DNA of 17,833 bases, from NCBI GenBank assembly GCA_905214855.1, contig CAJMNU010000020.1:1-17833 (forward strand). Direction: 5' to 3'. A model generated the notes under the pieces. That model had not been told where the DNA came from and searched no databases. It worked only from the letters and a program-made list of their open reading frames with translations. Position numbers and translations under genes: made by a program. Positions 1 through 7,073 of this stretch are shown here, in pieces (position 1 is the stretch's first letter; each line of letters begins with the position of its first letter). The stretch is from an uncultured bacterium. Lineage in GTDB: Bacteria; Bacillota; Clostridia; Lachnospirales; Lachnospiraceae.

Positions 1-235
1 AACCTGCCAGCATACCAAACGTATTTAATACAACACAGACTAGGGCAAAAAACACTTTCAGTTTATCCTGCTCTAAATATTGTAAAAGACGCTTTACGCT
101 CGCCTTTGTATTGCTAGGTGTTCCCTTTTTCATACCATGATTTTGCCTTGGACCGGGTCCCATTCTCTTCGGAGTTGATGCAACCCGATTGCCGTATCTT
201 TTCTTTAGACTTTCTGCTCTTTCTTTTCTCGTCAT
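1..235 (-). CDS. ABC exporter half-transporter, N-terminal part (cut by window edge)
   Basis: The first 78 residues are visible; the gene runs off the window. The N-terminus is basic and Gly/Pro-rich, with the string MGPGPRQNHGM near residues 25-35. It is followed by a lysine-rich stretch and the start of a first membrane helix (VFFALVCVVLNTF). This preamble is typical of the second subunit of heterodimeric multidrug ABC exporters of the YheH/YfiC/BmrD kind (family knowledge). The ATG lies only 7 bases after the stop of the upstream half-transporter, so the two are surely co-transcribed and probably form a heterodimer. A GGAG sits unusually close to the ATG, so translational coupling is likely. 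The nucleotide-binding domain is not visible. I infer that this partner carries the intact catalytic ATPase site, because the neighbour's is degenerate. Confidence 0.85.
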   Translation of the reverse strand, partial: MTRKERAESLKKRYGNRVASTPKRMGPGPRQNHGMKKGTPSNTKASVKRLLQYLEQDKLKVFFALVCVVLNTFGMLAG

Positions 236-242
236 ACTCCGA

Positions 243-1994
243 TCACTTGTCCTTTCCCTGTTCTAAAGCAGCATTTCCTTTCTGGATCTGACAGATTTCC
301 TGATATGCCTCACATGTCTGCATCAATTCCTCATGCGTGCCCATACCAATGATCTTTCCATCATCCAGCACAATAATTTTATCTGCATGTTCCACAGAAG
401 TTATACGCTGTGCAATGATAATCTTTGTTGTATCCCTCAAATCTGTCTGGAAACATTCACGTATTCTTGCCTCTGTTGCAGTATCTACCGCACTGGTACT
501 GTCATCCAAAATCAGAATCTTTGGTTTCTTTAAAATTGCCCTTGCAATACAAAGACGCTGTTTCTGTCCTCCTGATACATTAGAACCGCCCTGACCAAGA
601 TCTGTTTGATAGCCATTCGGAAATGTACTCACAAAACCATCTGCCTGTGCACTGTCTGCTGCCCTGCGGATTTCATCCATAGGGGCATCCTCATTTCCCC
701 ATCGCAGATTATCCTCAATCGTTCCTGAAAACAGCGTATTTTTCTGTAGTACCATACCAACGCCTTCTCGCAAATGTTCCAGAGAATATTCTTTTACATT
801 AATTCCATCTACCAATACCTCTCCCTCTGTCGCATCATAAAGGCGGGGGATCAACTGTACTAACGTACTCTTTCCACTGCCAGTTGCACCAATGATACCG
901 ATTGTTTCCCTTGGTTTTGCTGAAAAACTGATATGCTCCAGAACATATTCTTCACTGTCTTTTCCATAACTGAAGCTGACATCCTTAAATTCCAGACTTC
1001 CCTGTTCTACTTTTCTGTCTTTTTGTAATGCATGATCATCTGTCAGATCAATCTCTGTGTCCATTACTTCAGAAACACGTTTTACAGAAGCCAATGCACG
1101 GGAACTCTGTAAAAATACCATAGAAAGCATCATAAGAGACATCAGTATCTGTACAATATACGTGGTGAATGCTGTCAGGTCTCCGACAGCCATACCGCCT
1201 GCAATGATAATATTTCCACCATACCAAACAACTGCAATTGTTGTAATATTCATTGCAAGAGTCATGACTGGCATTGTCATAATGACGATCTTCATAGCAC
1301 GAATACTATTTTCTTTTAAATCCTCATTCGTTTTCTCAAAATGTTCTGTCTCATAATCCTCTCGTACAAAAGATTTGATAACTCGAATATTGGTGAGTAC
1401 TTCCTGAATTACATTATTCAGATTATCAATTTTTTTCTGCATCACCGTAAAGCGTGGGAATGCTGTTTTTAAGATCATTGCGATTGCAATGCTCAGCAAT
1501 GGTATTACCACCAAAATGACCAGAGCCAGTTTTGCATTCATCAAAAATGCCATGATCAAAGCTCCGATCAACATTCCAGGTGCACGCATCATCATGCGCA
1601 GTGACATCATAATCAGATTTTGTATCTGCTGGATATCATTTGTCAGACGTGTCACAAGAGAACCTGTACTAAACGTGTCTATATTATTAAAAGAAAACTG
1701 TTGTACCTTAGCAAACATATCTCTTCTTAAATCGGATGTAAAACATATAGATGCCTTTGAAGAACAATATGCTCCCCCGATCCCTCCAATTGTCATTACA
1801 ATTGCTACAAGGATCATAACAACACCCACGCCAATAATGTAACTGATATTTCTTTCCGCTACACCAACATTGATGATCATAGACATCAGTTTTGGGAGCA
1901 TGATCTCTCCAAATACCTCTGTCAACATCAAAATTGGTCCTAAAATAAACGCACTTAAATAGGGCTTTACATATTTTCCATATCGTTTTACCAA
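243..1994 (-). CDS. ABC exporter half-transporter (TMD-NBD), degenerate-site subunit
   Basis: A 583-residue membrane exporter subunit that uses ATP to expel lipids, drugs or other amphipathic compounds. Residues about 1-310 form the six-helix transmembrane domain and about 330-575 the nucleotide-binding domain. Visible motifs are Walker A GATGSGKST (369-377), Q-loop Gln417, signature VSGGQ (473-477) and Walker B ILILDD (493-498). Two catalytic positions are non-canonical: the Glu after Walker B is Asp498, and the switch His is Gln529 (IIIAQR). This is the known pattern of the degenerate half of heterodimeric exporters (TM287/TM288, BmrC/BmrD type), which fits the adjacent second half-transporter. 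The start is a TTG overlapping the MarR stop by 7 bases, with AAAGGAGGAG about 5 bases upstream, so translation is coupled to the regulator. The substrate cannot be read from the sequence. Confidence 0.95.
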   Translation of the reverse strand: MVKRYGKYVKPYLSAFILGPILMLTEVFGEIMLPKLMSMIINVGVAERNISYIIGVGVVMILVAIVMTIGGIGGAYCSSKASICFTSDLRRDMFAKVQQFSFNNIDTFSTGSLVTRLTNDIQQIQNLIMMSLRMMMRAPGMLIGALIMAFLMNAKLALVILVVIPLLSIAIAMILKTAFPRFTVMQKKIDNLNNVIQEVLTNIRVIKSFVREDYETEHFEKTNEDLKENSIRAMKIVIMTMPVMTLAMNITTIAVVWYGGNIIIAGGMAVGDLTAFTTYIVQILMSLMMLSMVFLQSSRALASVKRVSEVMDTEIDLTDDHALQKDRKVEQGSLEFKDVSFSYGKDSEEYVLEHISFSAKPRETIGIIGATGSGKSTLVQLIPRLYDATEGEVLVDGINVKEYSLEHLREGVGMVLQKNTLFSGTIEDNLRWGNEDAPMDEIRRAADSAQADGFVSTFPNGYQTDLGQGGSNVSGGQKQRLCIARAILKKPKILILDDSTSAVDTATEARIRECFQTDLRDTTKIIIAQRITSVEHADKIIVLDDGKIIGMGTHEELMQTCEAYQEICQIQKGNAALEQGKDK

Positions 1995-2488
1995 TGGAAC
2001 TCCTCCTTTTCTTTTTCAGGCAAAAGCCTGATAAAATTATTAAAAATATGTTCCAGAACATTTTCCATTTGAGACATATCTTCTATGGAAATGCCATCCA
2101 ACATAATTTCTTCTATATTGCGAAAAATCTCTCTGCTGGTCTCAACTGTCTTTTTGCCTTTTTCTGTCAACTCAATCTGTTTAAAACGGTTATCTTCTTC
2201 ATCCATACGCCGTTCCAAATAACCTGCTTTTTCCAACTTTTTTAAAGATACAGCAACCGTTGCAGGAGAAACATTTTGAATATCTGCAATCTCTTTTTGT
2301 GATGCATTGGGATGTGCAGATACATACATTAAAATCTGATGCTGCCCCCGATACACACCAGTTCTGCTGGCTTCTTTTTCCAATATCCTGCGATGTACTC
2401 TCGTGACTGTCATCAGTTTTTTTACAAAATCATGTCGCGCCTCCTCATTCTGTAAAACATCTTGATTAGATTTCTTCATTTCTTCCAT
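1988..2488 (-). CDS. MarR-family transcriptional regulator
   Basis: A DNA-binding dimer of the MarR family, probably repressing its own operon with the two exporter genes. The winged helix-turn-helix is clear: a recognition region (QKEIADIQNVSPATVAVSLK) followed by the wing with DEEDNRFKQIELTEKG, the usual D-x-R wing signature. Helical dimerisation segments lie at both ends. The reading frame extends to a GTG at 2512, but I chose the ATG at 2488 because GGGAGGAG sits 9 bases before it and the GTG has no ribosome site; this gives 166 residues. Its 3' end overlaps the TTG start of the ABC subunit. The promoter and four palindromes upstream support autoregulation. The ligand is unknown. Confidence 0.93.
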   Translation of the reverse strand: MEEMKKSNQDVLQNEEARHDFVKKLMTVTRVHRRILEKEASRTGVYRGQHQILMYVSAHPNASQKEIADIQNVSPATVAVSLKKLEKAGYLERRMDEEDNRFKQIELTEKGKKTVETSREIFRNIEEIMLDGISIEDMSQMENVLEHIFNNFIRLLPEKEKEEFHW

Positions 2489-2592
2489 ACCAAACTGCTC
2501 CTCCCTGCCCACTCCATCTTTCTTGTTTTTGCATTTCTGTTGGATAGATTTTTAGTGACAAACTTTTTCTTACATTACCCCATTTCAAATAA

Positions 2593-2649
2593 TTAACTAG
2601 CTTATAATTAATTATTTAATAATTAACTAGCTAATTATTAGCCAGCTTA
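2593..2649. promoter_or_regulatory. Array of four MarR-operator-like palindromes at 15-bp steps
   Basis: Four 12-base near-palindromes of the form TTAR(N4)YTWA are seen: TTAACTAGCTTA (2593-2604), TTAATTATTTAA (2608-2619), TTAACTAGCTAA (2623-2634) and TTAGCCAGCTTA (2638-2649). Their centres are exactly 15 bases apart. Sites one and three lie within a longer 15-base identical repeat (2588-2602 and 2618-2632). MarR proteins bind palindromes of about this size (established), and the array covers the -10 box and initiation region. I infer that the adjacent MarR protein represses from here. Confidence 0.7.
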
Positions 2650-2677
2650 TTTTATCAAACTTACCATTCTTTGTCAA
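2649..2677 (-). promoter_or_regulatory. Sigma-A promoter of the marR-ABC operon
   Basis: On the minus strand, TTGACA (2672-2677) is separated by 17 bases from TAAAAT (2649-2654), a near-perfect vegetative promoter. The predicted transcription start near 2642 leaves a leader of about 150 bases before the regulator ATG at 2488. The operator-like palindromes begin at the -10 box and run through the start site. Confidence 0.88.
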
Positions 2678-2831
2678 TCAATTTTTAACATACATAATAT
2701 CTGATCCTTATCGCTACATTTTCACAAAACCTTATCATCTGTTTTCGCAAAACTATTGACATCTTTCATAAAAAATGTTATTTTTATAGAACCATCCGTT
2801 CAGTTGGACCTGCGATTTTATTCATTTTTCA

Positions 2832-2861
2832 TTGATTTTCGTTTATAATGTCTATTATAAT
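2832..2861 (+). promoter_or_regulatory. Probable promoter of the 2958 gene
   Basis: TTGATT (2832-2837), an 18-base spacer and TATAAT (2856-2861) form a good sigma-A match about 95 bases before the ATG at 2958. A second candidate lies upstream: TTGACA (2756-2761), 17 bases, TATTTT (2779-2784). Either or both could drive the gene. The sequence alone does not decide. Confidence 0.5.
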
Positions 2862-2957
2862 AAGAGAAGAACTTGTAAGACGAGAACAATAAAAGAAAAA
2901 CTTGATAGATTTTACATTTATAGTCTGTCAAAAATAAAATCAGGAGGTCATTTTTTT

Positions 2958-3374
2958 ATGAAAAAAGAACTTATTCCAGCTATTGAATATGCAGTTTATG
3001 AGATGCTGTCCAGTGAATTTCAGGAGACCATTATTCTGACACCAGCTACTGTGGACGCACTCTATCTTCACTGGAAGGAGATCAAAGAAAAAGACCAATA
3101 CAAGATGGAAGATCTTGCTTTAGACTGGATCCACAAGCATGAATCCATGTTAAAAAAGATTGATGCAGAGAATAAAACAGTCTATGTTTCTATTTTTAAG
3201 ACTCCTATGGCTTGCGGAGGAGAAAGAACTCTTCGTTTTGAAGGAGATGGTTTTGCTTTCTCAATGCGTGTCAATGTCCAGTTCAATCCGGAAAACAGGA
3301 AACAGGAAATGGTTGCCTATATCAAGAACCATCACAAAAAGGATTCCTCTTCCGAGACCCAGAAAGCAGAATGA
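2958..3374 (+). CDS. Hypothetical protein, unrecognised family
   Basis: I do not recognise this 138-residue protein. It has a perfect AGGAGG 10 bases before the ATG at 2958. The open frame extends upstream to 2832, but that part lies over the promoter and lacks a ribosome site, so I excluded it. The protein is soluble and charged, with no signal peptide or membrane helix. The first half looks helical (IEYAVYEMLSSEF, then a Lys/Glu-rich stretch); the second half looks beta-rich (KTVYVSIFKT, TLRFEGDGFAFSMRVNVQF). The tail is hydrophilic (KKDSSSETQKAE). It is the only host gene on the plus strand here, divergent from marR and convergent with the VanZ-like operon. Confidence 0.75.
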   Translation: MKKELIPAIEYAVYEMLSSEFQETIILTPATVDALYLHWKEIKEKDQYKMEDLALDWIHKHESMLKKIDAENKTVYVSIFKTPMACGGERTLRFEGDGFAFSMRVNVQFNPENRKQEMVAYIKNHHKKDSSSETQKAE

Positions 3375-3515
3375 TAGACTTTTTTGCATAAGAGCATACA
3401 AAGCAGATAAGAATGTGCAAGAAACCGTATGCAATGAAAAAGATATATGATAATCGTAGGCAGACATATTCAACGGAATCTGATGGTCTTTTTCCATCAT
3501 GACAATGTTCCGAAC

Positions 3516-3571
3516 AAAAACTCCCTTGTCGAACAAATGGATTTACCATTTTTTCTGACAAAGGAGTTTTT
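3516..3571. terminator. Bidirectional terminator overlapping the end of the VanZ-like gene
   Basis: The arms AAAAACTCCCTTGTC (3516-3530) and GACAAAGGAGTTTTT (3557-3571) pair over 15 positions. There is one C-A mismatch in the plus-strand RNA, which becomes a G-U pair in the minus-strand RNA. An inner hairpin AAATGG/CCATTT (3535-3540 with 3546-3551) fills the loop. T-runs follow on both strands. It serves the plus-strand 2958 gene and the minus-strand VanZ-like gene, whose stop codon (3543-3545) lies in the inner loop. Confidence 0.82.
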
Positions 3572-4190
3572 TCTGTCTCAAAAATCCTAAAAATATGTTT
3601 ATCATGTGTAGGACTGCATATATCAAAATAATCATCAGACTTCCAATCATAGTTCCTGCTGTATTTAACATGACATCTTCCGCCTGCACAAAACCACGTT
3701 TTGTCACCATCTGAGTTGTTTCTATCAAAACACTGACTGCAAATCCACTGATAGTGCTCTTTAAAAAACAAAATCGTCTGCTGCTCTTTTTAAGCATCCA
3801 TGTCGTTAAAATACCAAATGGAATAAAAAACAAGATATTTTCTAATGCAAATGCAATCGCCCACTGACCACGCTCTAAAAACGCAAAAAATGTCAGATCC
3901 ACACTATCTCTGGATCCCGGTTCACGGCATAACAAAGAAATATATCCCATCATAGCTCCATTCCATAGAAAGAAAAACAAAAGGAACGGAAAAGGCAATG
4001 GTTTTTTCTTTACAAAAAGCCATACCCCAAAAATCAAAATAAACAGTATCACTGCTGCCGCCAAACTTGGCAAAAGATACGGCAATACTTCTATAAGATC
4101 TTCTTCCACCAGATCCCAATTAATATTGATATTTCTCAAAGAATCCAATACATTGCTCACCTGTTCTTTTGTATCTCCCAAACTATTCAT
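3543..4190 (-). CDS. VanZ-like membrane protein
   Basis: An integral membrane protein with a VanZ-like domain. VanZ itself gives low-level teicoplanin resistance by an unclear mechanism; for most family members the role is unknown. The visible core is ENILFFIPFGILTTWML followed by VLIETTQMVTKRGFVQAEDV and MLNTAGTMIG, the family's E-T-x-Q and D-x-x-x-N-T-x-G signatures. Roughly five hydrophobic helices are seen, and the N-terminal 35 residues are polar. I chose the ATG at 4190 (215 residues) because TTGGAG precedes it. It overlaps the stop of the VOC gene by 8 bases, indicating translational coupling. A longer frame opens at 4211. The last codons form one arm of the terminator. Confidence 0.88.
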   Translation of the reverse strand: MNSLGDTKEQVSNVLDSLRNININWDLVEEDLIEVLPYLLPSLAAAVILFILIFGVWLFVKKKPLPFPFLLFFFLWNGAMMGYISLLCREPGSRDSVDLTFFAFLERGQWAIAFALENILFFIPFGILTTWMLKKSSRRFCFLKSTISGFAVSVLIETTQMVTKRGFVQAEDVMLNTAGTMIGSLMIILIYAVLHMINIFLGFLRQKKLLCQKKW

Positions 4191-4581
4191 GCAACTCCAA
4201 TGGAAGACCATCCGGATCCTTAAAGAATGTAAATTTTCCTCCAGAATATGTATCCATCCTCACAGGCTCTATTTCAACGCCCTTCTTTTCAAGTTCTTCT
4301 ATCGTCTTCTCTATATTCTCCACATAAAATGCCAGATGGCGTAACCCATACGCCTCTGGGAAATCCAGACGTTTAGGATGCTTTTTATATTCTCTATCTG
4401 GAGTTGCCGGAGCAAAAATCTCCAACTCTACCCCATTCAATTCCAGATCCAGTTTATAATCCTGTCTCTCCTCTCTAAAATTTTCTCTTACAATCCTAAA
4501 GCCCAATAAATCAACATAAAAATTTCTTGTTTTTTCATAATCAGAAGTTAAAATCGCTATATGATGTACTGCCTGTATCAT
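4183..4581 (-). CDS. VOC-family metalloenzyme, YaeR/GloA2-like (SMU1112c type)
   Basis: A 132-residue single-module-pair vicinal oxygen chelate protein. It resembles E. coli YaeR (GloA2) along its length, with the shared segments VHHIAI, FYVDLLGF, GLRHLAF and FTFFKDPDGLPLELHE. Candidate metal ligands in the expected places are His7, Glu54, His82 and Glu129. The family includes glyoxalase I, bleomycin-binding and fosfomycin-modifying proteins; the substrate of the YaeR branch is not settled, so glyoxalase activity is only a possibility. GAGGGA precedes the ATG. It lies between two VanZ-like genes in one operon: its end overlaps the downstream VanZ-like start, and 69 bases separate it from the upstream one. 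Confidence 0.92.
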   Translation of the reverse strand: MIQAVHHIAILTSDYEKTRNFYVDLLGFRIVRENFREERQDYKLDLELNGVELEIFAPATPDREYKKHPKRLDFPEAYGLRHLAFYVENIEKTIEELEKKGVEIEPVRMDTYSGGKFTFFKDPDGLPLELHE

Positions 4582-4650
4582 ATCAATTCCCTCAATTTCT
4601 TACATGCTATCTATCTGTTATTTTTTTGTTTGTTATTTCATGTTGCCTCA

Positions 4651-5202
4651 CTATTTATCATCTATTATGATTTTTCTGTTCCCTTTTTGGATCACACAGA
4701 GTAGCCCAATTATAATTCCCACTCCTGCCAGTACTCCAGTACTGTCTAAGAGTACATCTGACAACTGACAACTTCTTCCTGACACAAAAAGCTGATGAAA
4801 CTCATCGGTAGCTGCATATAAAGTTCCTGTCCCCCATGACAAACCAGCTATTTTCCCCATACCTTGTGCTTTTTTATATTCTTCCCTTTTCCTGTCTCTC
4901 ATAAAACTCCCCACAAGAAACATTCCTAAAACTGCATACTCTGTCGCATGTGCCATTTTGCGAACTGGATGATCAATTTTCTGTGCAAAACTAATCTTCT
5001 CTTCTTCACTCCACTCAGAAAAATCTGGTATACAAAGTTCTCCGATCATAAGACCAATCCCATTGCTGTCCTTTGTAGATACCTCTGCCGGACGTGCAGA
5101 GAAAAAGAAAATAAGAGCCATCCATAGAATTGCTGCACTCAAGCATATTCTTTGCCTTACTTTTTGTCTTCCTGTTGTATTTTCTGATCTGTTTTTTGCC
5201 AT
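4651..5202 (-). CDS. VanZ-like membrane protein (first gene of operon)
   Basis: A 183-residue VanZ-family protein, shorter than and quite different from its paralogue two genes downstream. Typical motifs are FFFSARPA (33-40) after the first membrane helix, RKMAHATEYAVLG (81-93), YAATDEFHQLFVSGRSCQ (129-146) and LSDVLLDSTGVLAG (147-160). The conserved acidic and His residues (H85, E88, D133, E134, H136, D149) are all present, so the protein looks functional. A Lys-rich tail follows the last helix. The ATG at 5202 has only a weak AGAGAG upstream, about 57 bases after the predicted transcription start. Function is unknown; membrane or cell-envelope stress tolerance is an inference from the family name only. 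Confidence 0.92.
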   Translation of the reverse strand: MAKNRSENTTGRQKVRQRICLSAAILWMALIFFFSARPAEVSTKDSNGIGLMIGELCIPDFSEWSEEEKISFAQKIDHPVRKMAHATEYAVLGMFLVGSFMRDRKREEYKKAQGMGKIAGLSWGTGTLYAATDEFHQLFVSGRSCQLSDVLLDSTGVLAGVGIIIGLLCVIQKGNRKIIIDDK

Positions 5203-5265
5203 ACTCTCTATTCTTTCTGAATCTATTTTCTTTGTTTTTATGCCTCATTTCAAAAAACTATTTGC

Positions 5266-5293
5266 ATTATACTCTATTTTGAAGATTGGTCAA
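5266..5293 (-). promoter_or_regulatory. Promoter of the VanZ-VOC-VanZ operon
   Basis: The minus strand carries TTGACC (5288-5293), a 16-base spacer and a perfect TATAAT (5266-5271). The predicted start near 5259 is about 57 bases before the first VanZ-like ATG. No obvious operator palindrome is seen next to it. Confidence 0.83.
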
Positions 5294-5343
5294 TATCTCT
5301 GTGGAAATCTTAATACTTATTCATATTTCTTAATTTTTAAGAA

Positions 5344-5382
5344 AGACATCCTGACAGTAAAGAAAGATCTGCCAGAATGTCT
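5344..5382 (-). terminator. Terminator after the AraC-family gene
   Basis: Arms at 5344-5357 and 5369-5382 form a 14-pair stem in the minus-strand RNA, including two G-U pairs, with an 11-base loop. On the plus strand the same positions are mismatches, so the hairpin is designed for the minus transcript. Only a short U-rich stretch (TTTCTT) follows, so its strength is moderate. It lies about 110 bases past the AraC stop and just upstream of the next operon's promoter. Confidence 0.7.
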
Positions 5383-5492
5383 CTTTTCTCTTTTGCTAAA
5401 ACTATTCTGTCTCTTTTCATTCATATGAGACAAAATTCATTTTCTAAAATCTAATTTTAACAGAATAGAACAAGAAATATTATTCCAGACCT

Positions 5493-6434
5493 TTACCACT
5501 GTTTTCGATATTCTCTTGGGCTGATCCCCTCTATCTTTTTAAACATTCTGCTAAAATATGTGATTCCATCCATTCCAACAGCACTTCCCACATCTTCCAC
5601 TGTCATACTGCTAAATCTAAGAAGCTGTTTTGCATGTGTGATCCGCTTTTCAATCAGATAATTATTGATCGTAGAACCATATGTTTCCTTAAAAATTTTT
5701 GCTAAATAATATTTATTGATATAAAACCTTGCTGCAAGATCATCTAAGGATATTCTCTCTGTATAATGTTCATCCAGATAATTTCTTATTGCTGTGAGTT
5801 CCATCCTCTTTTTCGATATAATACTGCGTTCAGGATGCCATGATTCTTCCATAAGCAATGTAAGAAGTGCAGATAATTTTTCATTGATCCGCATATCTCT
5901 AACATAGTCAGATGAAGCGGCAATGTCATATAGTTCTGAAAGAAGTACAATAAAATCTTCTGGATGTTTTGGATGAAAAACAGGCTGTCCTCCTCGTTCT
6001 TTATATTTTTCATAAATGGAAGACAGAGAAGATCCATAAAAATGACACCATTGAAGAGACCACAAGCTTTCATTTTTCTTCTGTGGTTCTGGATTTAATC
6101 GGTCTTCTATCATCCCCATATTTGCTGTACTTTTACATGGATCTATCATTTCCAGATTGCCTGTACTGTGACTGTAGGCTTTTTTACAATCAATAAATAC
6201 ACAATCTCCCATATTCAAATGATATGTCTTTCCTTCATAAGTCAGCTGTCCTTTTCCATCTATTACAATAAAATACAAAAATGAAACCAGCTCTGTTCTG
6301 GTTGATATATGGGGATAAAGCGCCTTTAGAGAGCCTACCTCTTGCAGATGAAACAAAGAGGCTCTGGCAAAAGAAGTTGGCGTATACAAAATACGACTTG
6401 ATGAAACAGAGAGAGAGGACGCAAATAAATCCAT
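5493..6434 (-). CDS. AraC-family transcriptional regulator
   Basis: A two-domain regulator of about 313 residues. The N-terminal half holds a cupin-like ligand domain (GKGQLTYEGKTYHLNMGDCVFID). The C-terminal 100 residues are the double helix-turn-helix: ISLDDLAARFYINKYYLAKIF, then MTVEDVGSAVGMDGITYFSRMFKKIEGISPREYR, the classic AraC end signature. The frame opens at 6482, but I chose the ATG at 6434. AAAGGAGG sits 8 bases before it, and the longer start lies inside the promoter (6467-6495). Members of this shape often respond to sugars or glycosides, but no transporter or glycosidase lies nearby, so the target is unknown. It has its own promoter and terminator. Confidence 0.93.
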   Translation of the reverse strand: MDLFASSLSVSSSRILYTPTSFARASLFHLQEVGSLKALYPHISTRTELVSFLYFIVIDGKGQLTYEGKTYHLNMGDCVFIDCKKAYSHSTGNLEMIDPCKSTANMGMIEDRLNPEPQKKNESLWSLQWCHFYGSSLSSIYEKYKERGGQPVFHPKHPEDFIVLLSELYDIAASSDYVRDMRINEKLSALLTLLMEESWHPERSIISKKRMELTAIRNYLDEHYTERISLDDLAARFYINKYYLAKIFKETYGSTINNYLIEKRITHAKQLLRFSSMTVEDVGSAVGMDGITYFSRMFKKIEGISPREYRKQW

Positions 6435-6466
6435 TACCATTTCCTCCTTTTCAAAACATTTTTTAT

Positions 6467-6495
6467 AGTATACAGCTTCCATCTTCTTTTTACAA
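6467..6495 (-). promoter_or_regulatory. Promoter of the AraC-family gene
   Basis: The minus strand carries TTGTAA (6490-6495), a 17-base spacer and TATACT (6467-6472) in the 65-base gap after the hypothetical gene. The predicted leader is about 26 bases. Its position rules out the upstream in-frame ATG at 6482 as the usual start. Confidence 0.72.
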
Positions 6496-6499
6496 TCTT

Positions 6500-6991
6500 T
6501 TATCTATCAGCAAATATAGACGTGTTCTCTTCTTTTTTTCCCATCAGCCTCTCTTCTATCTGTGGTGGTACCCGAATCATCCCAAATCTCCAAAGAAGAC
6601 TATAGCTGTAACTGATCCCCCGTATATCTGCAATTTCTTTTGGTCTGGTAAATACCATATCTCGTTCCTTTGCCTTTTCAAAAGCCATTCTCACAGAACT
6701 CCATGACAATGATTTACTATGTTCTCTCCGATCAATAAATAACTCCTTTGTAAAATTGCCTTTTTTTCCAACTTTCAGAATATAGGTGAAAGGAAGACCC
6801 GTGCTGGTATAAAATGGATACCTCTGAAAAGTAATAATACAATCCCAAAGATTTTTCTCTATCGCATCCATTTTCAATTTTTCTACAGCCTCTCTTCGTA
6901 CTGTATCCGCAATAATTTCCTTGTCACACTGCCTGTCCTCTTCTCGCTGACTATCACTCCTCTGTTCAGCCTGCTGCAATATTTCCATCAT
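6500..6991 (-). CDS. Conserved-looking hypothetical protein
   Basis: A soluble protein of about 164 residues with no signal peptide or membrane helix. The N-terminal 50 residues are charged and helical. A compact core follows, with the distinctive strings NLWDCIITFQRYPFYTSTG, LPFTYILKVG, KELFIDRREHSKSLSWSSV and RPKEIADIRGISYSYSLLWRFG. I have a recollection of similar proteins in Lachnospiraceae annotated only as hypothetical, but I cannot name a domain or function. The frame opens with a GTG at 7030. I chose the ATG at 6991 (or the adjacent ATG at 6988) because AAGAAGGG lies just upstream, while the GTG has no ribosome site. It lies between the SGNH-type gene and the AraC gene, in the same orientation. 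Confidence 0.78.
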   Translation of the reverse strand: MMEILQQAEQRSDSQREEDRQCDKEIIADTVRREAVEKLKMDAIEKNLWDCIITFQRYPFYTSTGLPFTYILKVGKKGNFTKELFIDRREHSKSLSWSSVRMAFEKAKERDMVFTRPKEIADIRGISYSYSLLWRFGMIRVPPQIEERLMGKKEENTSIFADR

Positions 6992-7073
6992 ATTTCCCTT
7001 CTTACCTGTAATCTTCTCGACACTCCCCACAGCTAAAACATGGGGTATGATATATTGGATAAATATACAATTC

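Noticed and set aside
2832..2957. A longer N-terminus for the 2958 gene.
   Set aside because: This stretch contains the promoter and lacks a ribosome site, while the ATG at 2958 has a perfect AGGAGG.
5400..5435. TGTCTC/GAGACA inverted repeat as a second terminator after the AraC gene.
   Set aside because: It has six pairs with a 13-base loop and no U-run; the hairpin at 5344-5382 is much better.
7031..7060. CCCCA/TGGGG hairpin in front of the hypothetical gene at 6500 as a terminator or riboswitch element.
   Set aside because: It has only five pairs with an 11-base loop and no U-run, and no aptamer-like conserved sequence is visible.
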